Shown one piece after another: positions 25,949-34,617 of a DNA stretch of 57,613 bases. How positions within the stretch are numbered: position 1 is the first letter of the stretch; each line of letters opens with the position of its first letter. The notes under the pieces were generated by a model. That model was not told the origin of the DNA. It saw nothing but the letters and a program-made list of their open reading frames with translations, and did no database searches. The stretch comes from an uncultured Pelagibacteraceae bacterium (lineage in GTDB: Bacteria > Pseudomonadota > Alphaproteobacteria > Pelagibacterales > Pelagibacteraceae): positions 1 to 57,613 of the forward strand of contig CACHOJ010000007.1 of assembly GCA_902581405.1 (NCBI GenBank). The letters are read 5' to 3'. The position numbers and the translations under genes were made by a program.

Positions 25949-27645
25949 TTTTTAATTCTATGTGTAAAGCTATCTCTTCTAAAACTGTATAATGCTTTTG
26001 GATCTACATCAACATCTATAACAACTGGTTTGTTTGCTTTAAGTGCACTTTTAACAGCTTGATTTATCTCTGATAATTTTTTCACTTTAATTCCTTTTGC
26101 ACCGTAAAGTTTAGCAACCTCATCAAAAGGAGGACTTTGAATATCTGCACCCAAATACCTTTCGCCATAAAAATCTTTTTGGTAAGCCTTTTCGGCACCC
26201 CAACTTTTATTATTCATAACTATTGTAATTGTATTTATTCCATGCTCTACGGCAGTGCTTAATTCTGAAATAGTCATGCCAAATCCACCATCGCCCATTA
26301 AACTAACTACAGTTTTATTAGGTTTCGCAACCTTAATGCCTAAACCACAAGCAAATGAAAAACCTACTAATCCAAAATCTAAAGGAGTAAAAAGAGAAGG
26401 AGGATTGTAATACTCTAAAGCATCAGTAGCTTGAAGGCAAAGTGTACCAGCATCAAGTGTGATAGCTGAATTTTTAGGAAGAACTTTTCTTAACTCTTTA
26501 AATAGTCCATTTGGTTGTATTGGATAATTTTTAGATTTCATATTATCCCTATTTATTAAAAACTTTGATCTTTCTAATAAAAAATTATTGGTCCATTTTT
26601 TATAACTTAAAATTTTCTTTTGTTTTTTTAAATCATTCAACATTTGATTTGCCACATTTGCAGCATCGCCATGAATACCAATACTTATAGGAAAATATCT
26701 TCCTAACATTTTTTTTTCTAGTTCAACTTGAATAATTTTTGCTTTCTTATTTATGTTATCATAAGAATAGAAAGTAGAATTAAAACCAAGTCTTGTACCT
26801 AATGCAATAATAAGTTCTGCTTCTTTCACCAGTCTTGAAGCAACTAAATTACCTCTTGGCCCCATTTGTCCAGCATTTAGTTTGTGGCTAAATGGTATCG
26901 CGTCTCCGTGTCCAGCAGCTGTTACTATTGGAACGTTTAAAAATTCAGCAAGATCAGTTACAGATTTAAATTTTGAATTATATTTTATACCTCCACCAGC
27001 AACAATTACAGTTTTCTTAGAATTAAGAATAAGTTTTGTTGTTTTCTGAATTAAATCTTTTTTGCTTTTTAAATTACTTTCACTTTTAAAAGACTTTTTA
27101 TTTTCATTGATTTGAAATTTTGATGTATCTGAAAGTACGTTTCTTGGTAAGTTTATACAAACTGGACCTCTCCTTGGTGACATTGCAAGATTGAATGCAT
27201 CACTGAAAGCTTTTGGAATATGACTTGCCTTTTTTACAGTCCAAGTCTTTTTGGTTATTGGATTAAACAGTGACTGTTGATCAAGTCCTTGAAATGCATC
27301 TTCCATTTTATCCCTGGTAGAATATAAACCGGCAATAGATACAACAGGCGAAAATGCTGCTTTTGCTTGAGCAATACCTGTAACTAGATTAGTTGCTCCT
27401 GGGCCGTTTTGTCCAGCAATAATTACTCCTGGTTGATTGGAAGCTCTTGCATAGCCATCGGCCATGTGAGTTCCTGTTCTTTCATCTCTTACACCTATAA
27501 ATTTAATTTTTTTTTCATGATACAACGCATCAAACATTTCCATTGTAGCAGAACCAATTAAACCAAAGACATGTTTAACTTTTTCCTTTTTTAGGGATTT
27601 CACTGCCGCTTGACCACCGGTCAAGGTGTTCTTGGACTTAATCAC
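25945..27645 (-). CDS. Thiamine-diphosphate enzyme (acetolactate synthase / Xsc-like)
   Basis: ThDP-dependent enzyme of 566 residues with the three-domain acetolactate-synthase layout. N-domain: HVFGLIGSATMEMFDAL, catalytic-type Glu in VRDERTGTHMADGYARA, and AGQNGPGATN, a form reminiscent of sulfoacetaldehyde acetyltransferase. C-domain: the ThDP motif MGDGGFGMTISELSTAV ending NNKSWG (GDG...N). Possible reactions are decarboxylation, carboligation or acetyl-phosphate formation from a two-carbon aldehyde. The operon context with an aldehyde dehydrogenase fits catabolism more than branched-chain synthesis, and there is no small regulatory subunit. Overlaps of 4 bases lie on both sides. Confidence 0.8.
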   Translation of the reverse strand: MIKSKNTLTGGQAAVKSLKKEKVKHVFGLIGSATMEMFDALYHEKKIKFIGVRDERTGTHMADGYARASNQPGVIIAGQNGPGATNLVTGIAQAKAAFSPVVSIAGLYSTRDKMEDAFQGLDQQSLFNPITKKTWTVKKASHIPKAFSDAFNLAMSPRRGPVCINLPRNVLSDTSKFQINENKKSFKSESNLKSKKDLIQKTTKLILNSKKTVIVAGGGIKYNSKFKSVTDLAEFLNVPIVTAAGHGDAIPFSHKLNAGQMGPRGNLVASRLVKEAELIIALGTRLGFNSTFYSYDNINKKAKIIQVELEKKMLGRYFPISIGIHGDAANVANQMLNDLKKQKKILSYKKWTNNFLLERSKFLINRDNMKSKNYPIQPNGLFKELRKVLPKNSAITLDAGTLCLQATDALEYYNPPSLFTPLDFGLVGFSFACGLGIKVAKPNKTVVSLMGDGGFGMTISELSTAVEHGINTITIVMNNKSWGAEKAYQKDFYGERYLGADIQSPPFDEVAKLYGAKGIKVKKLSEINQAVKSALKANKPVVIDVDVDPKALYSFRRDSFTHRIKK

Positions 27646-28811
27646 GATACTTTTTTAACTTCAGTATCTAGATCATCTTTAAAGTTAGGCATTACTTTTT
27701 CAGTGAATAATTTAATACTTTTCATACAATCTTCATGTTTAACACCTGGAAAATTAGACCATACTTGAAGATTTTGAAGATTTAGCTCTGATTGAAGTTC
27801 TTTTATCTTATCTGTTACGTATTCAGGAGTACCAAATAACATATTTCTCTTGTGTAAAAACTCATAGTTAAGAAGATCTAGTTTCCCTTCTGTTTGTGGA
27901 AGTTCTTCACCCGGATCCATATGATTTCCTAGACCTCTCCAATGACAAACCCATCTCATATAATTTACCATGTGTTCACCAGCTTTCTCTTTGGCTTCTT
28001 CCATTGTATCTGCAACAAACATATCTCTAACAAGAGTTACCCCTTCTCCCAAAGGAACATTTTTTTTTGTAACTTCTGATCTTTTATTTTTGTATGCTTC
28101 AAATCTTATTTTGAGTGCTTTTACAGTAGGTATCCACATAATTACGTTAATATTATTTTCTGCAGCCCACTCAATAGATCTTATGCCATCTACAACTTGA
28201 TGTATTGGAGGATGTGGATTTTGATATGGCTTAGGCAGAACACTAATTTTTTTCATAGTACTATCTTCCATATTCATAAACTCTTCACTAGGTGGACTCA
28301 TATCGTGTTGCCACACATAGTTAGGTGACGGATAAGTATAAAATTCTCCTTCGTGATTAAAAAATTTTTCTGACCAAGCTTTTTTTAAAATTTCTAATGT
28401 CTCTGCAAACAATCTAAAGTTTTTTGCCTGATCTTTTAAATCTGCTTCTTTATTTAGATTTATTGCTTCTCGACCATAAACTCCTCTGGCAACACCTACT
28501 TCTACTCTTCCTTTAGAAAGTTGATCAAGTGTAGCGATATCTTCTGCTAATCTAATTGGGTTATGAAAAGTAATTACGTTTGCAGCTTGTCCAATTCTTA
28601 TATTTTTTGTTCTTGCCGCAGCATCTGCTCCTAACATTAAGGGATTAGTACACGACTCCATTCCCTCATGATTAAAATGATGTTCTGTAAACCATATTGA
28701 ATTCCAATTATTTTGATCACAAAATTCTGTGATTTCTTTAGTCTCATCTAATAGCTGGTGATATGGTTTATGATTCCAATTTGTGGTATTACAAAAATAA
28801 CCAAACTTCAT
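27642..28811 (-). CDS. Luciferase-like (LLM) flavin-dependent monooxygenase 1
   Basis: Bacterial-luciferase-fold flavoprotein of 389 residues, presumably using reduced flavin and oxygen. Seen: WFTEHHFNHEG near residue 41, the barrel strand IRIGQAANVITFHNPIRLAED, LDQLSKGRVEVGVARG and the C-terminal FGTPEYVTDKI. It is the first gene of the operon and has an unusually good Shine-Dalgarno, AGGAGG, 5 bases before the ATG. No flavin reductase is encoded nearby, so reduced flavin must come from elsewhere. Substrate unknown. It is longer than, and only distantly like, the second LLM protein at 37247-38281. Confidence 0.85.
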   Translation of the reverse strand: MKFGYFCNTTNWNHKPYHQLLDETKEITEFCDQNNWNSIWFTEHHFNHEGMESCTNPLMLGADAAARTKNIRIGQAANVITFHNPIRLAEDIATLDQLSKGRVEVGVARGVYGREAINLNKEADLKDQAKNFRLFAETLEILKKAWSEKFFNHEGEFYTYPSPNYVWQHDMSPPSEEFMNMEDSTMKKISVLPKPYQNPHPPIHQVVDGIRSIEWAAENNINVIMWIPTVKALKIRFEAYKNKRSEVTKKNVPLGEGVTLVRDMFVADTMEEAKEKAGEHMVNYMRWVCHWRGLGNHMDPGEELPQTEGKLDLLNYEFLHKRNMLFGTPEYVTDKIKELQSELNLQNLQVWSNFPGVKHEDCMKSIKLFTEKVMPNFKDDLDTEVKKVS

Positions 28812-28816
28812 TAAAG

Positions 28817-28874
28817 CCTCCTTTAAAAATTAATTTAAAGACGACCGATCCCACTTTCGTATAAGATTTTACGA
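28817..28874 (-). promoter_or_regulatory. Leader of the LLM1 operon: strong SD and inverted repeat
   Basis: The 101-base gap upstream of LLM1 holds AGGAGG (28817-28822, minus strand). It also holds an inverted repeat TCGTA-N8-TACGA (28857-28874) overlapping a -10-like TAAAAT. The repeat is placed like an operator for a dimeric regulator. A clear -35 box with correct spacing is not evident. Confidence 0.4.
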
Positions 28875-28912
28875 CGAGTTATGTATCGCTTTATTTGACA
28901 ATATTATTATTC

Positions 28913-29884
28913 TTATCTTTGATATTCAACGAATTTTTTTAAAGACTTATTTAGAAATTTATCATATCTGATGCCACCGTTACTAAATCTTCGCTTATTT
29001 AAAAAGGAAAGATTCATTTTAAAGTCATAAGAAGGCTCAAAAAAGAAAGGAACAGAGAGCCTTTTTTGCTTATTCCACAATACCCTATGATTTGTTGCTT
29101 TAAACTTGCCTTTGCTTAAATATTCTAGCGCTCTACCTGTATTCACTACCAAGGCATTTTTATTGAAAGGAACATCATGCCATTTTTTTGTTTTCCGGTT
29201 TTGAACTTGAAGACCACCTTTTTTATTCTGATATAAAACTGTGAAAATACCACTATCAACATGCGTTTCACATCCAAGTGCTACCCCATCTTCTTTAGAT
29301 ATTTCAATTGGTTTAGATTGATTTGGGTAATAATTAAATCTTAAAGTGCTAAGTGTTTTTAATCTCGAAAAGACTTTTTTAGATAAATTAGGGTCTTTTT
29401 TATAGAGTTTTATAATACTTTTAAAAAGAGTTTCGCTTAAATTAAATAAATTTTCGAAATAATCTGCTAGTTTTTCTATAGATTGCTTATTAAATGACCT
29501 CTCTATACTTAAATGCTCGATGTATTGATTTCTAGTTTTTTTAGAAAAATCCTTTGTTACTTTTAAGTCACCTAAGTCTAATCCTTCTTTTCCATTAACA
29601 TCATTTGGAAAATATCCTCGATAAATATTTTTACTTTTTTTATTCCATTTCTTTGGAGCTAATTTGAATTTATTGTTTTTATTTGATTTAAAAAAATTTT
29701 CTCCAATTTTGCATACTTTATTTATTTTTCTTAATTTTATTCCATGACCGACTATTTGAAAAAAACCAACCTCAACACAAGCTTTTTCAATTTCTCTTGT
29801 AATTTTTAATGTTGTTTTCGAATCGAAGTTATTTTTTAAAATAGGATTTATATTTATTGTTGGAATATAATTTTTTCTTATCAT
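28913..29884 (-). CDS. Isopenicillin-N-synthase-like Fe(II)/2OG dioxygenase
   Basis: Protein of 323 residues with the N-terminal DIOX_N region (VEVGFFQIVGHGI near residue 33) and the C-terminal jelly roll: metal pair in CETHVDSGIFTVL (HxD), KGGLQVQN, distal His in ATNHRVLW and the 2-oxoglutarate-type RLSVPFFFEP (RxS). Members oxidise small molecules; IPNS itself does not use 2-oxoglutarate, but the RxS motif favours 2-oxoglutarate use. It overlaps the DMT gene by 4 bases and is the last gene of the cdhB operon. Substrate unknown. Confidence 0.86.
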   Translation of the reverse strand: MIRKNYIPTININPILKNNFDSKTTLKITREIEKACVEVGFFQIVGHGIKLRKINKVCKIGENFFKSNKNNKFKLAPKKWNKKSKNIYRGYFPNDVNGKEGLDLGDLKVTKDFSKKTRNQYIEHLSIERSFNKQSIEKLADYFENLFNLSETLFKSIIKLYKKDPNLSKKVFSRLKTLSTLRFNYYPNQSKPIEISKEDGVALGCETHVDSGIFTVLYQNKKGGLQVQNRKTKKWHDVPFNKNALVVNTGRALEYLSKGKFKATNHRVLWNKQKRLSVPFFFEPSYDFKMNLSFLNKRRFSNGGIRYDKFLNKSLKKFVEYQR

Positions 29885-30831
29885 CTATTCGCTGGTGTAT
29901 CTGTAGCAATCATTTGTCCTCGGACTTTTTCTCTAAAATAAATATACACGCCAGCACCAATAATTATTGATGCACCGAGAAAAGTTCTTGGCACTGGTAT
30001 TGTTTCAAATAATATATAACCAGCTACCATAGCAAACACTATGTATGAATACTCAAATAATGAAACCACAGAAGGTGAGGCAATACTATAGGCAGTAAAT
30101 ACACAAAAAAATGAAATCGAAGCTACTATTCCCATTATTAAAACATAGGGCCATGCCTCTCCTGGATTAGTAAACCATTCTCTAACAATAAATTGCAAAG
30201 TTGGATCTGTAAAAGTGTTAAACTTTCCATCGCCACTAACAAAAAATATTACCAAACTTGCAAATAATGCAAAAATATAAAGCCAAGTCATTTGAGTATA
30301 AATACTATCTTTATCGGATGTATATTTTGTTATTGTCATCGAGATTGAATAGCAAAGCGCACATGCTACAGGTGCTAATTTAAAGAAATTAAAATCATCT
30401 AAAGATGGATTTAAAACAATCAATACTCCAATAAATCCAATTACTATTGCACTCCATCTTCTAATTCCAATTTTTTCTTTTAAGAAAAATTTAGCAAACA
30501 TAGACATAAAGAACGGACAGGAGAAAAATAGTGCACTTGTCATAGCAAGTGTCATAAAAGTCAGTGAAATATAAAAAAAACTAAAACCAAAGAAAAAACA
30601 TACAACTCGTATAAGTGTTAATAATGGGTAATGGGTTTTTAAGGATATTGTTTTTTTAGTTATTAATACAAAGGATAGCAAAAATACTGATTGTATAAGG
30701 GTTCTTCCAAAATAAAGCTCAAATAAAGCAATATCCTCAAAAATAAATTTAATTAAAGAGTCTTGTATTGAAAAAAAGGCCATACCAGTCATTATAAAAA
30801 AAATTCCTCTGGTATTTTGGTTTGTGTCCAT
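29881..30831 (-). CDS. DMT-superfamily (EamA) transporter
   Basis: Inner-membrane protein of 316 residues with two EamA repeats; helix 1 is FIMTGMAFFSIQDSLIKF, and PCSMSITK-like sequence begins the second half (CYSISMTITKY). A short polar tail follows the last helix. It lies 35 bases downstream of the GMC oxidoreductase and overlaps the IPNS-like gene by 4 bases, so it belongs to the cdhB operon. Its closest look-alike in the window is the DMT protein at 48026-48958, with which it shares the N-terminal pattern and PFF spacing. Confidence 0.87.
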   Translation of the reverse strand: MDTNQNTRGIFFIMTGMAFFSIQDSLIKFIFEDIALFELYFGRTLIQSVFLLSFVLITKKTISLKTHYPLLTLIRVVCFFFGFSFFYISLTFMTLAMTSALFFSCPFFMSMFAKFFLKEKIGIRRWSAIVIGFIGVLIVLNPSLDDFNFFKLAPVACALCYSISMTITKYTSDKDSIYTQMTWLYIFALFASLVIFFVSGDGKFNTFTDPTLQFIVREWFTNPGEAWPYVLIMGIVASISFFCVFTAYSIASPSVVSLFEYSYIVFAMVAGYILFETIPVPRTFLGASIIIGAGVYIYFREKVRGQMIATDTPANR

Positions 30832-30866
30832 GAGACACCTATATCAAATCAGTGGTGATAATAATA

Positions 30867-32453
30867 TTAATTATTTAAAATTGCCTCTGAGCCTTTTTCA
30901 GCAATCATAAGTGTAGGAGCATTTAGGTTTGCACTTGGTATTTCTGGTATCACTGATGCATCAATCACTCTTAAATTTCCAATCCCATTTACTTTCAAAT
31001 CTTGATCCACTACTGCCATATCATCAACTCCCATTTTGCATGTTCCACAAGGATGATATGCAGTGTCTGCTTTCGATCTAATATATTCATTTAATTCATC
31101 ATCTGACTGTGCATCAAAACCTGGCCCAACTTCATCACCAGCGTGCTCTGCTAAAGCTGGCTGTGATAGAATTTTTCTTGCAACATGAATACACTCTCTT
31201 GTTTGTTTAAGATCTTCTTCTTCTTTTAAATAATTAAATAAAATTTTAGGATAATCGTATGGGTCTGAAGAATTAAGTGTTATTTCACCTCTACTTTTTG
31301 GATGATTTGGACTTGCATGTAATTGATAACCATGTGTATCAGGTTCTTCTAGGCCATGATTTATCACAAATGATGGAAAAAAATGAAATTGAATATTAGC
31401 AACTTTTCTATCAGGCGATGATTTTGCAAAACCACCAGCCTCTAAAAATGATTTTGAGCAGGGTCCAGATTTAAACATAAACCATTGCATACCTGCTAAA
31501 ATTTTAGGTATTAATTTTGTGTATGTGTAAAGTGTATTAGGAGTTTTACATTTTTGTTGTATGTAAGTTTCAAGATGATCTTGTAAATTTTTTCCAACAC
31601 CCTTTGAGTGATGAATAACTTCAATACCATTATCTCTAAGATGGTTTTCGTCGCCTATACCAGATAACATTAATAATTGTGGAGAATTTATAGATCCTCC
31701 ACTCAAAATGACTTCCTTATTCGCATAAATCTTTTCAGCTTTGTTATTTATTTTTACTTGAAGACCAACTGCTTTTTTTCCCTCAAATAGTATCTTTTCT
31801 ACAAATGAGTTTTTTAAAATATTTAAATTTTTTCTATTTTTAACAGGGTTTAAATAATACTTTGCAACTCCAGCTCTCTCGCCTTGATGCATTGTAGTAT
31901 CAAACATGCCAAAACCTTCTTGTTCCTCTCCATTCATATCTATATTTGTTTTGTGACCTGCTTCAGCTGCAGCATCAATAAATGCTTTAAATAATGGATT
32001 TGAATTTTTAGATAAATTTACTGGAAGGGGTCCCAATGAACCTCTGTATTGATTTTCACCTTCAGACCAAGTTTCAATCTTCTTAAAATAAGGAAGAACT
32101 TTATCATAAGACCAGTTATCTAAACCAAAATTTTCCCATCTGGTGTAGTCATCTCTATTACCTCTTACAAAAACCATCCCATTGTGAGATGAGCATCCTC
32201 CAATCATTTTTCCTCTAGGGCAAAAAACACGTCTATTGTTTAAATATGGTTCAGGTTCTGAATAATATTTCCAATTATATTTGGGGTCATGCATTGTATA
32301 TAGAAGAGCTAATGGCATTTTAACCTTCCAAATATCACTAGATCCACCTGCCTCAAATATAGCTACAGAATTATTAGCATTCTCAGATAATCTGTTAGCT
32401 ATTACACATCCAGCTGAACCAGCACCAACTATGAGATAATCAAAAGCTTGCAT
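30867..32453 (-). CDS. GMC-family FAD oxidoreductase (choline dehydrogenase-like)
   Basis: FAD-dependent alcohol dehydrogenase/oxidase of 528 residues. N-terminal FAD motif DYLIVGAGSAGCVIANRL, the GMC signature region KMIGGCSSHNGMVFVRGN near residue 85, second signature GSINSPQLLMLSGIG, and the C-terminal active-site part AYHPCGTCKMG (His) with NLNAPTLMIAEK. It resembles BetA, which oxidises choline to betaine aldehyde, but choline is not proven and no betB is adjacent. The start is directly next to the TauD stop. In this operon it may oxidise an alcohol made by the neighbouring oxygenases. Confidence 0.87.
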   Translation of the reverse strand: MQAFDYLIVGAGSAGCVIANRLSENANNSVAIFEAGGSSDIWKVKMPLALLYTMHDPKYNWKYYSEPEPYLNNRRVFCPRGKMIGGCSSHNGMVFVRGNRDDYTRWENFGLDNWSYDKVLPYFKKIETWSEGENQYRGSLGPLPVNLSKNSNPLFKAFIDAAAEAGHKTNIDMNGEEQEGFGMFDTTMHQGERAGVAKYYLNPVKNRKNLNILKNSFVEKILFEGKKAVGLQVKINNKAEKIYANKEVILSGGSINSPQLLMLSGIGDENHLRDNGIEVIHHSKGVGKNLQDHLETYIQQKCKTPNTLYTYTKLIPKILAGMQWFMFKSGPCSKSFLEAGGFAKSSPDRKVANIQFHFFPSFVINHGLEEPDTHGYQLHASPNHPKSRGEITLNSSDPYDYPKILFNYLKEEEDLKQTRECIHVARKILSQPALAEHAGDEVGPGFDAQSDDELNEYIRSKADTAYHPCGTCKMGVDDMAVVDQDLKVNGIGNLRVIDASVIPEIPSANLNAPTLMIAEKGSEAILNN

Positions 32454-33281
32454 TTAATTTGGATGATCGCCCTCGACTGCAATCCTGTCCATAACTCTTT
32501 CATGGCCCAATCCTCTGCCAGGAAAAAAATCAGTCAGACCTTGGTGAAGGGTGCTTCTATTGTCCCAAATTGCTACAGCATTTTCAGTCCATTTAAATCT
32601 ACATGTAAAATCAAGTCTTTCTTGATGTAAAAATATTTCATTTAAAATATCTGAACTTTCATTTTCATCTAAATCTAAAATTCTTTTAGTGTACATTGAA
32701 TTTACATACAAAATTTTTTTTCCTGTTTCAGGATGAGTTCTAACTACTGGATGGGAATTTGAATATTCATCTAGATTACCATTCCCTTCCATTTCCTTAT
32801 ATGCATCAACAAACGCTGCTGCCCCTAGAGAGCTATGAATGGCTCTCTTATCATTAACCTTATCTTTAATTTTATCGCTTAATGTGTCGTAAGCGATTTC
32901 CATATTAGAAAACATCGTATCTCCACCAACTGGTGGTACTTTAATTGATCTTAAGATAATTACTTTTGTTGGTTTAGGATTATAACTTACATCAGTATGC
33001 CAAGTTTCACCCCATTGTCTTTTTTCTTCTGGAGCTTTAATTATTCTTAATATTTCAGGATAATCTTTTCTTCCTTTAACATAAATATGTCTTTCTAATG
33101 GACCAAAATGTTTTGCTAAATTTATCTGTTCTTGCGATGTAATATCTTGATCTCTAAAGAAAAGAGCTTTATGTTCTAATAATAGATTATTTATCTTCTT
33201 CCAATTTTCTAAAGAGCTATCTTTTAAATCGATACCTCTTACTTCTGCACCTAATGCACCTGATACTAATTTAATTTCCAT
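32454..33281 (-). CDS. TauD/TfdA-family Fe(II)/2OG dioxygenase
   Basis: Protein of 275 residues, standard TauD size. Seen: N-terminal ALGAEVRGIDL, HKALFFRDQDIT, the metal pair in ETWHTDVSYNPKPTK (HxD), the distal His in WDNRSTLHQGLTDF and 2OG-binding Arg in RVMDRIAV. The family hydroxylates taurine, phenoxyacetates, quaternary amines and many other small acids. It sits between cdhB and the GMC oxidoreductase, which hints at a hydroxylation followed by alcohol oxidation. No substrate is readable. Confidence 0.9.
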   Translation of the reverse strand: MEIKLVSGALGAEVRGIDLKDSSLENWKKINNLLLEHKALFFRDQDITSQEQINLAKHFGPLERHIYVKGRKDYPEILRIIKAPEEKRQWGETWHTDVSYNPKPTKVIILRSIKVPPVGGDTMFSNMEIAYDTLSDKIKDKVNDKRAIHSSLGAAAFVDAYKEMEGNGNLDEYSNSHPVVRTHPETGKKILYVNSMYTKRILDLDENESSDILNEIFLHQERLDFTCRFKWTENAVAIWDNRSTLHQGLTDFFPGRGLGHERVMDRIAVEGDHPN

Positions 33282-33284
33282 AGT

Positions 33285-33752
33285 TTATTTTTTTAACCTA
33301 CCAGATAATTCTAAATTTTCAGACTTAAAACTTGATTTATTTTCGTCAATAAATTCACCCATAATTTTAAGCTTATCTTCCTCAAATTCTGTGACTTTTC
33401 TTTTCCCCAAGTCAATATAAAGGGACAAACTCTCCATAGTAGCAGCAAGAGTTTTAGTTTCTTTTTCGTACATTTCACATTTTAAATGTAATCTTTTTTT
33501 ATCGTGATCAAAATGTGTACAATATACCTCTACTTCTTGATTTTCTTTAACCTCATTATTGTAAGTGGTTCTAGTTTCAACAACCATAGTACTTCTCAGA
33601 TTTGATTTTGCATTTTCACCACCCATTTGAAATTTATTAAGCATCGTTTCCCATGCTTGATCAAAGATTAAGATATAATAAGCCATATTCATATGTTCAT
33701 TATAATCTGTCCACTCTTTGATTATTTTTCTAGTTGCTAGATGATACGACAT
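33285..33752 (-). CDS. cdhB: Betainyl-CoA thioesterase (CdhB-like)
   Basis: Hotdog-fold thioesterase of 155 residues that, as CdhB, hydrolyses betainyl-CoA to glycine betaine in carnitine catabolism. Seen: WTDYNEHMNMAYYILIF near the N-terminus (the DxxxH hotdog active-site region; CdhB has WVDYNGH) and KKRLHLKCEMYEKE, matching the KRLHL of CdhB. The assignment rests on this resemblance and on cdhC and cdhA encoded 1.6 kb away in the divergent operon. It lies 3 bases after the CitE-like gene and 3 bases before tauD. Confidence 0.78.
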   Translation of the reverse strand: MSYHLATRKIIKEWTDYNEHMNMAYYILIFDQAWETMLNKFQMGGENAKSNLRSTMVVETRTTYNNEVKENQEVEVYCTHFDHDKKRLHLKCEMYEKETKTLAATMESLSLYIDLGKRKVTEFEEDKLKIMGEFIDENKSSFKSENLELSGRLKK

Positions 33753-33755
33753 TTT

Positions 33756-34616
33756 TTATCCTTTATTAATTTTATCAGCTATGAGTATTTTTCTTTTCAT
33801 TTCTCTAAGGACTGGTTTCTCAATTAACTTACCATCTATAACTACTAAACCTGTATTTGAATTGTTAAATTCTTCTAATATTTTTTTTGCCTTAGTAATT
33901 TCATCTTTTGGAGGTGTGAATACTTCATTTAAAATTTGAATTTGTTTGGGATGAATAGAGCCTTTTCCAGTAAATCCAAGATTTCTGACTTGTTCAGCTT
34001 CTTTCCTCATTCCATCCATGTTTTCTAAATCTAAATAAGGCACATCTATAACGTCTACACCGACACTAGCTCCCGCATGAACCAACTTTGATCTTGCGTG
34101 AACAAGATTTTCCCATTTATTCTCAACTCTAAGCTCTGCTGCCATATCAACTCCACCAAAATATAAAGCTACAATTCTCTTACTAGCATGAGCGATATTA
34201 TAAATATTTTCTAAAGCCTCATTTGTTTCCATTATAACATGAAGATCGGTATCTAAATTACAGTCTGTAAGAAGATCGTCTATAAATGTTATTTCATCTG
34301 GTGTTTTAACTTTTGGTAACATAATAGCCTTTAGATTTACTTTACTTGATATAAAAGCTTCTAGATCTAAAAGACCAAATTTAGTTCTTTGATTATTAAA
34401 CCTTACTACCAGTTCTACATCATTTTTAACTTCGAGCGTTTTAAGAGCTTCTATAGTATTTTTTCGGGCTTGTTCTTTGTCATTTATTGCTATCCCATCT
34501 TCTAATTCAATACAAACCATATCAGCACCTGATGCAATCGCTTTTGGAAACATTTCAGGGTGAAGACCTGGTGTAAAAATAAAACTTCTTCTTACTTTTA
34601 ATTTATCTAAATCCAT
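33756..34616 (-). CDS. HpcH/HpaI aldolase / CitE-like CoA-ester lyase
   Basis: TIM-barrel lyase of 286 residues (PF03328). Seen: RRSFIFTPGLHPEMFPKA near the N-terminus, metal-binding Glu in CIELEDGIA, MLPKVKTPDE, the second metal acid region in MAAELR and KGSIHPKQI near residue 220. Relatives cleave citramalyl-, malyl- or beta-methylmalyl-CoA or hydrolyse malyl-CoA. It lies directly between the class II aldolase and cdhB. It may process a C4-C5 acid or CoA ester made by the pathway, but the substrate is unknown. Confidence 0.85.
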   Translation of the reverse strand: MDLDKLKVRRSFIFTPGLHPEMFPKAIASGADMVCIELEDGIAINDKEQARKNTIEALKTLEVKNDVELVVRFNNQRTKFGLLDLEAFISSKVNLKAIMLPKVKTPDEITFIDDLLTDCNLDTDLHVIMETNEALENIYNIAHASKRIVALYFGGVDMAAELRVENKWENLVHARSKLVHAGASVGVDVIDVPYLDLENMDGMRKEAEQVRNLGFTGKGSIHPKQIQILNEVFTPPKDEITKAKKILEEFNNSNTGLVVIDGKLIEKPVLREMKRKILIADKINKG

Positions 34617-34617
34617 C

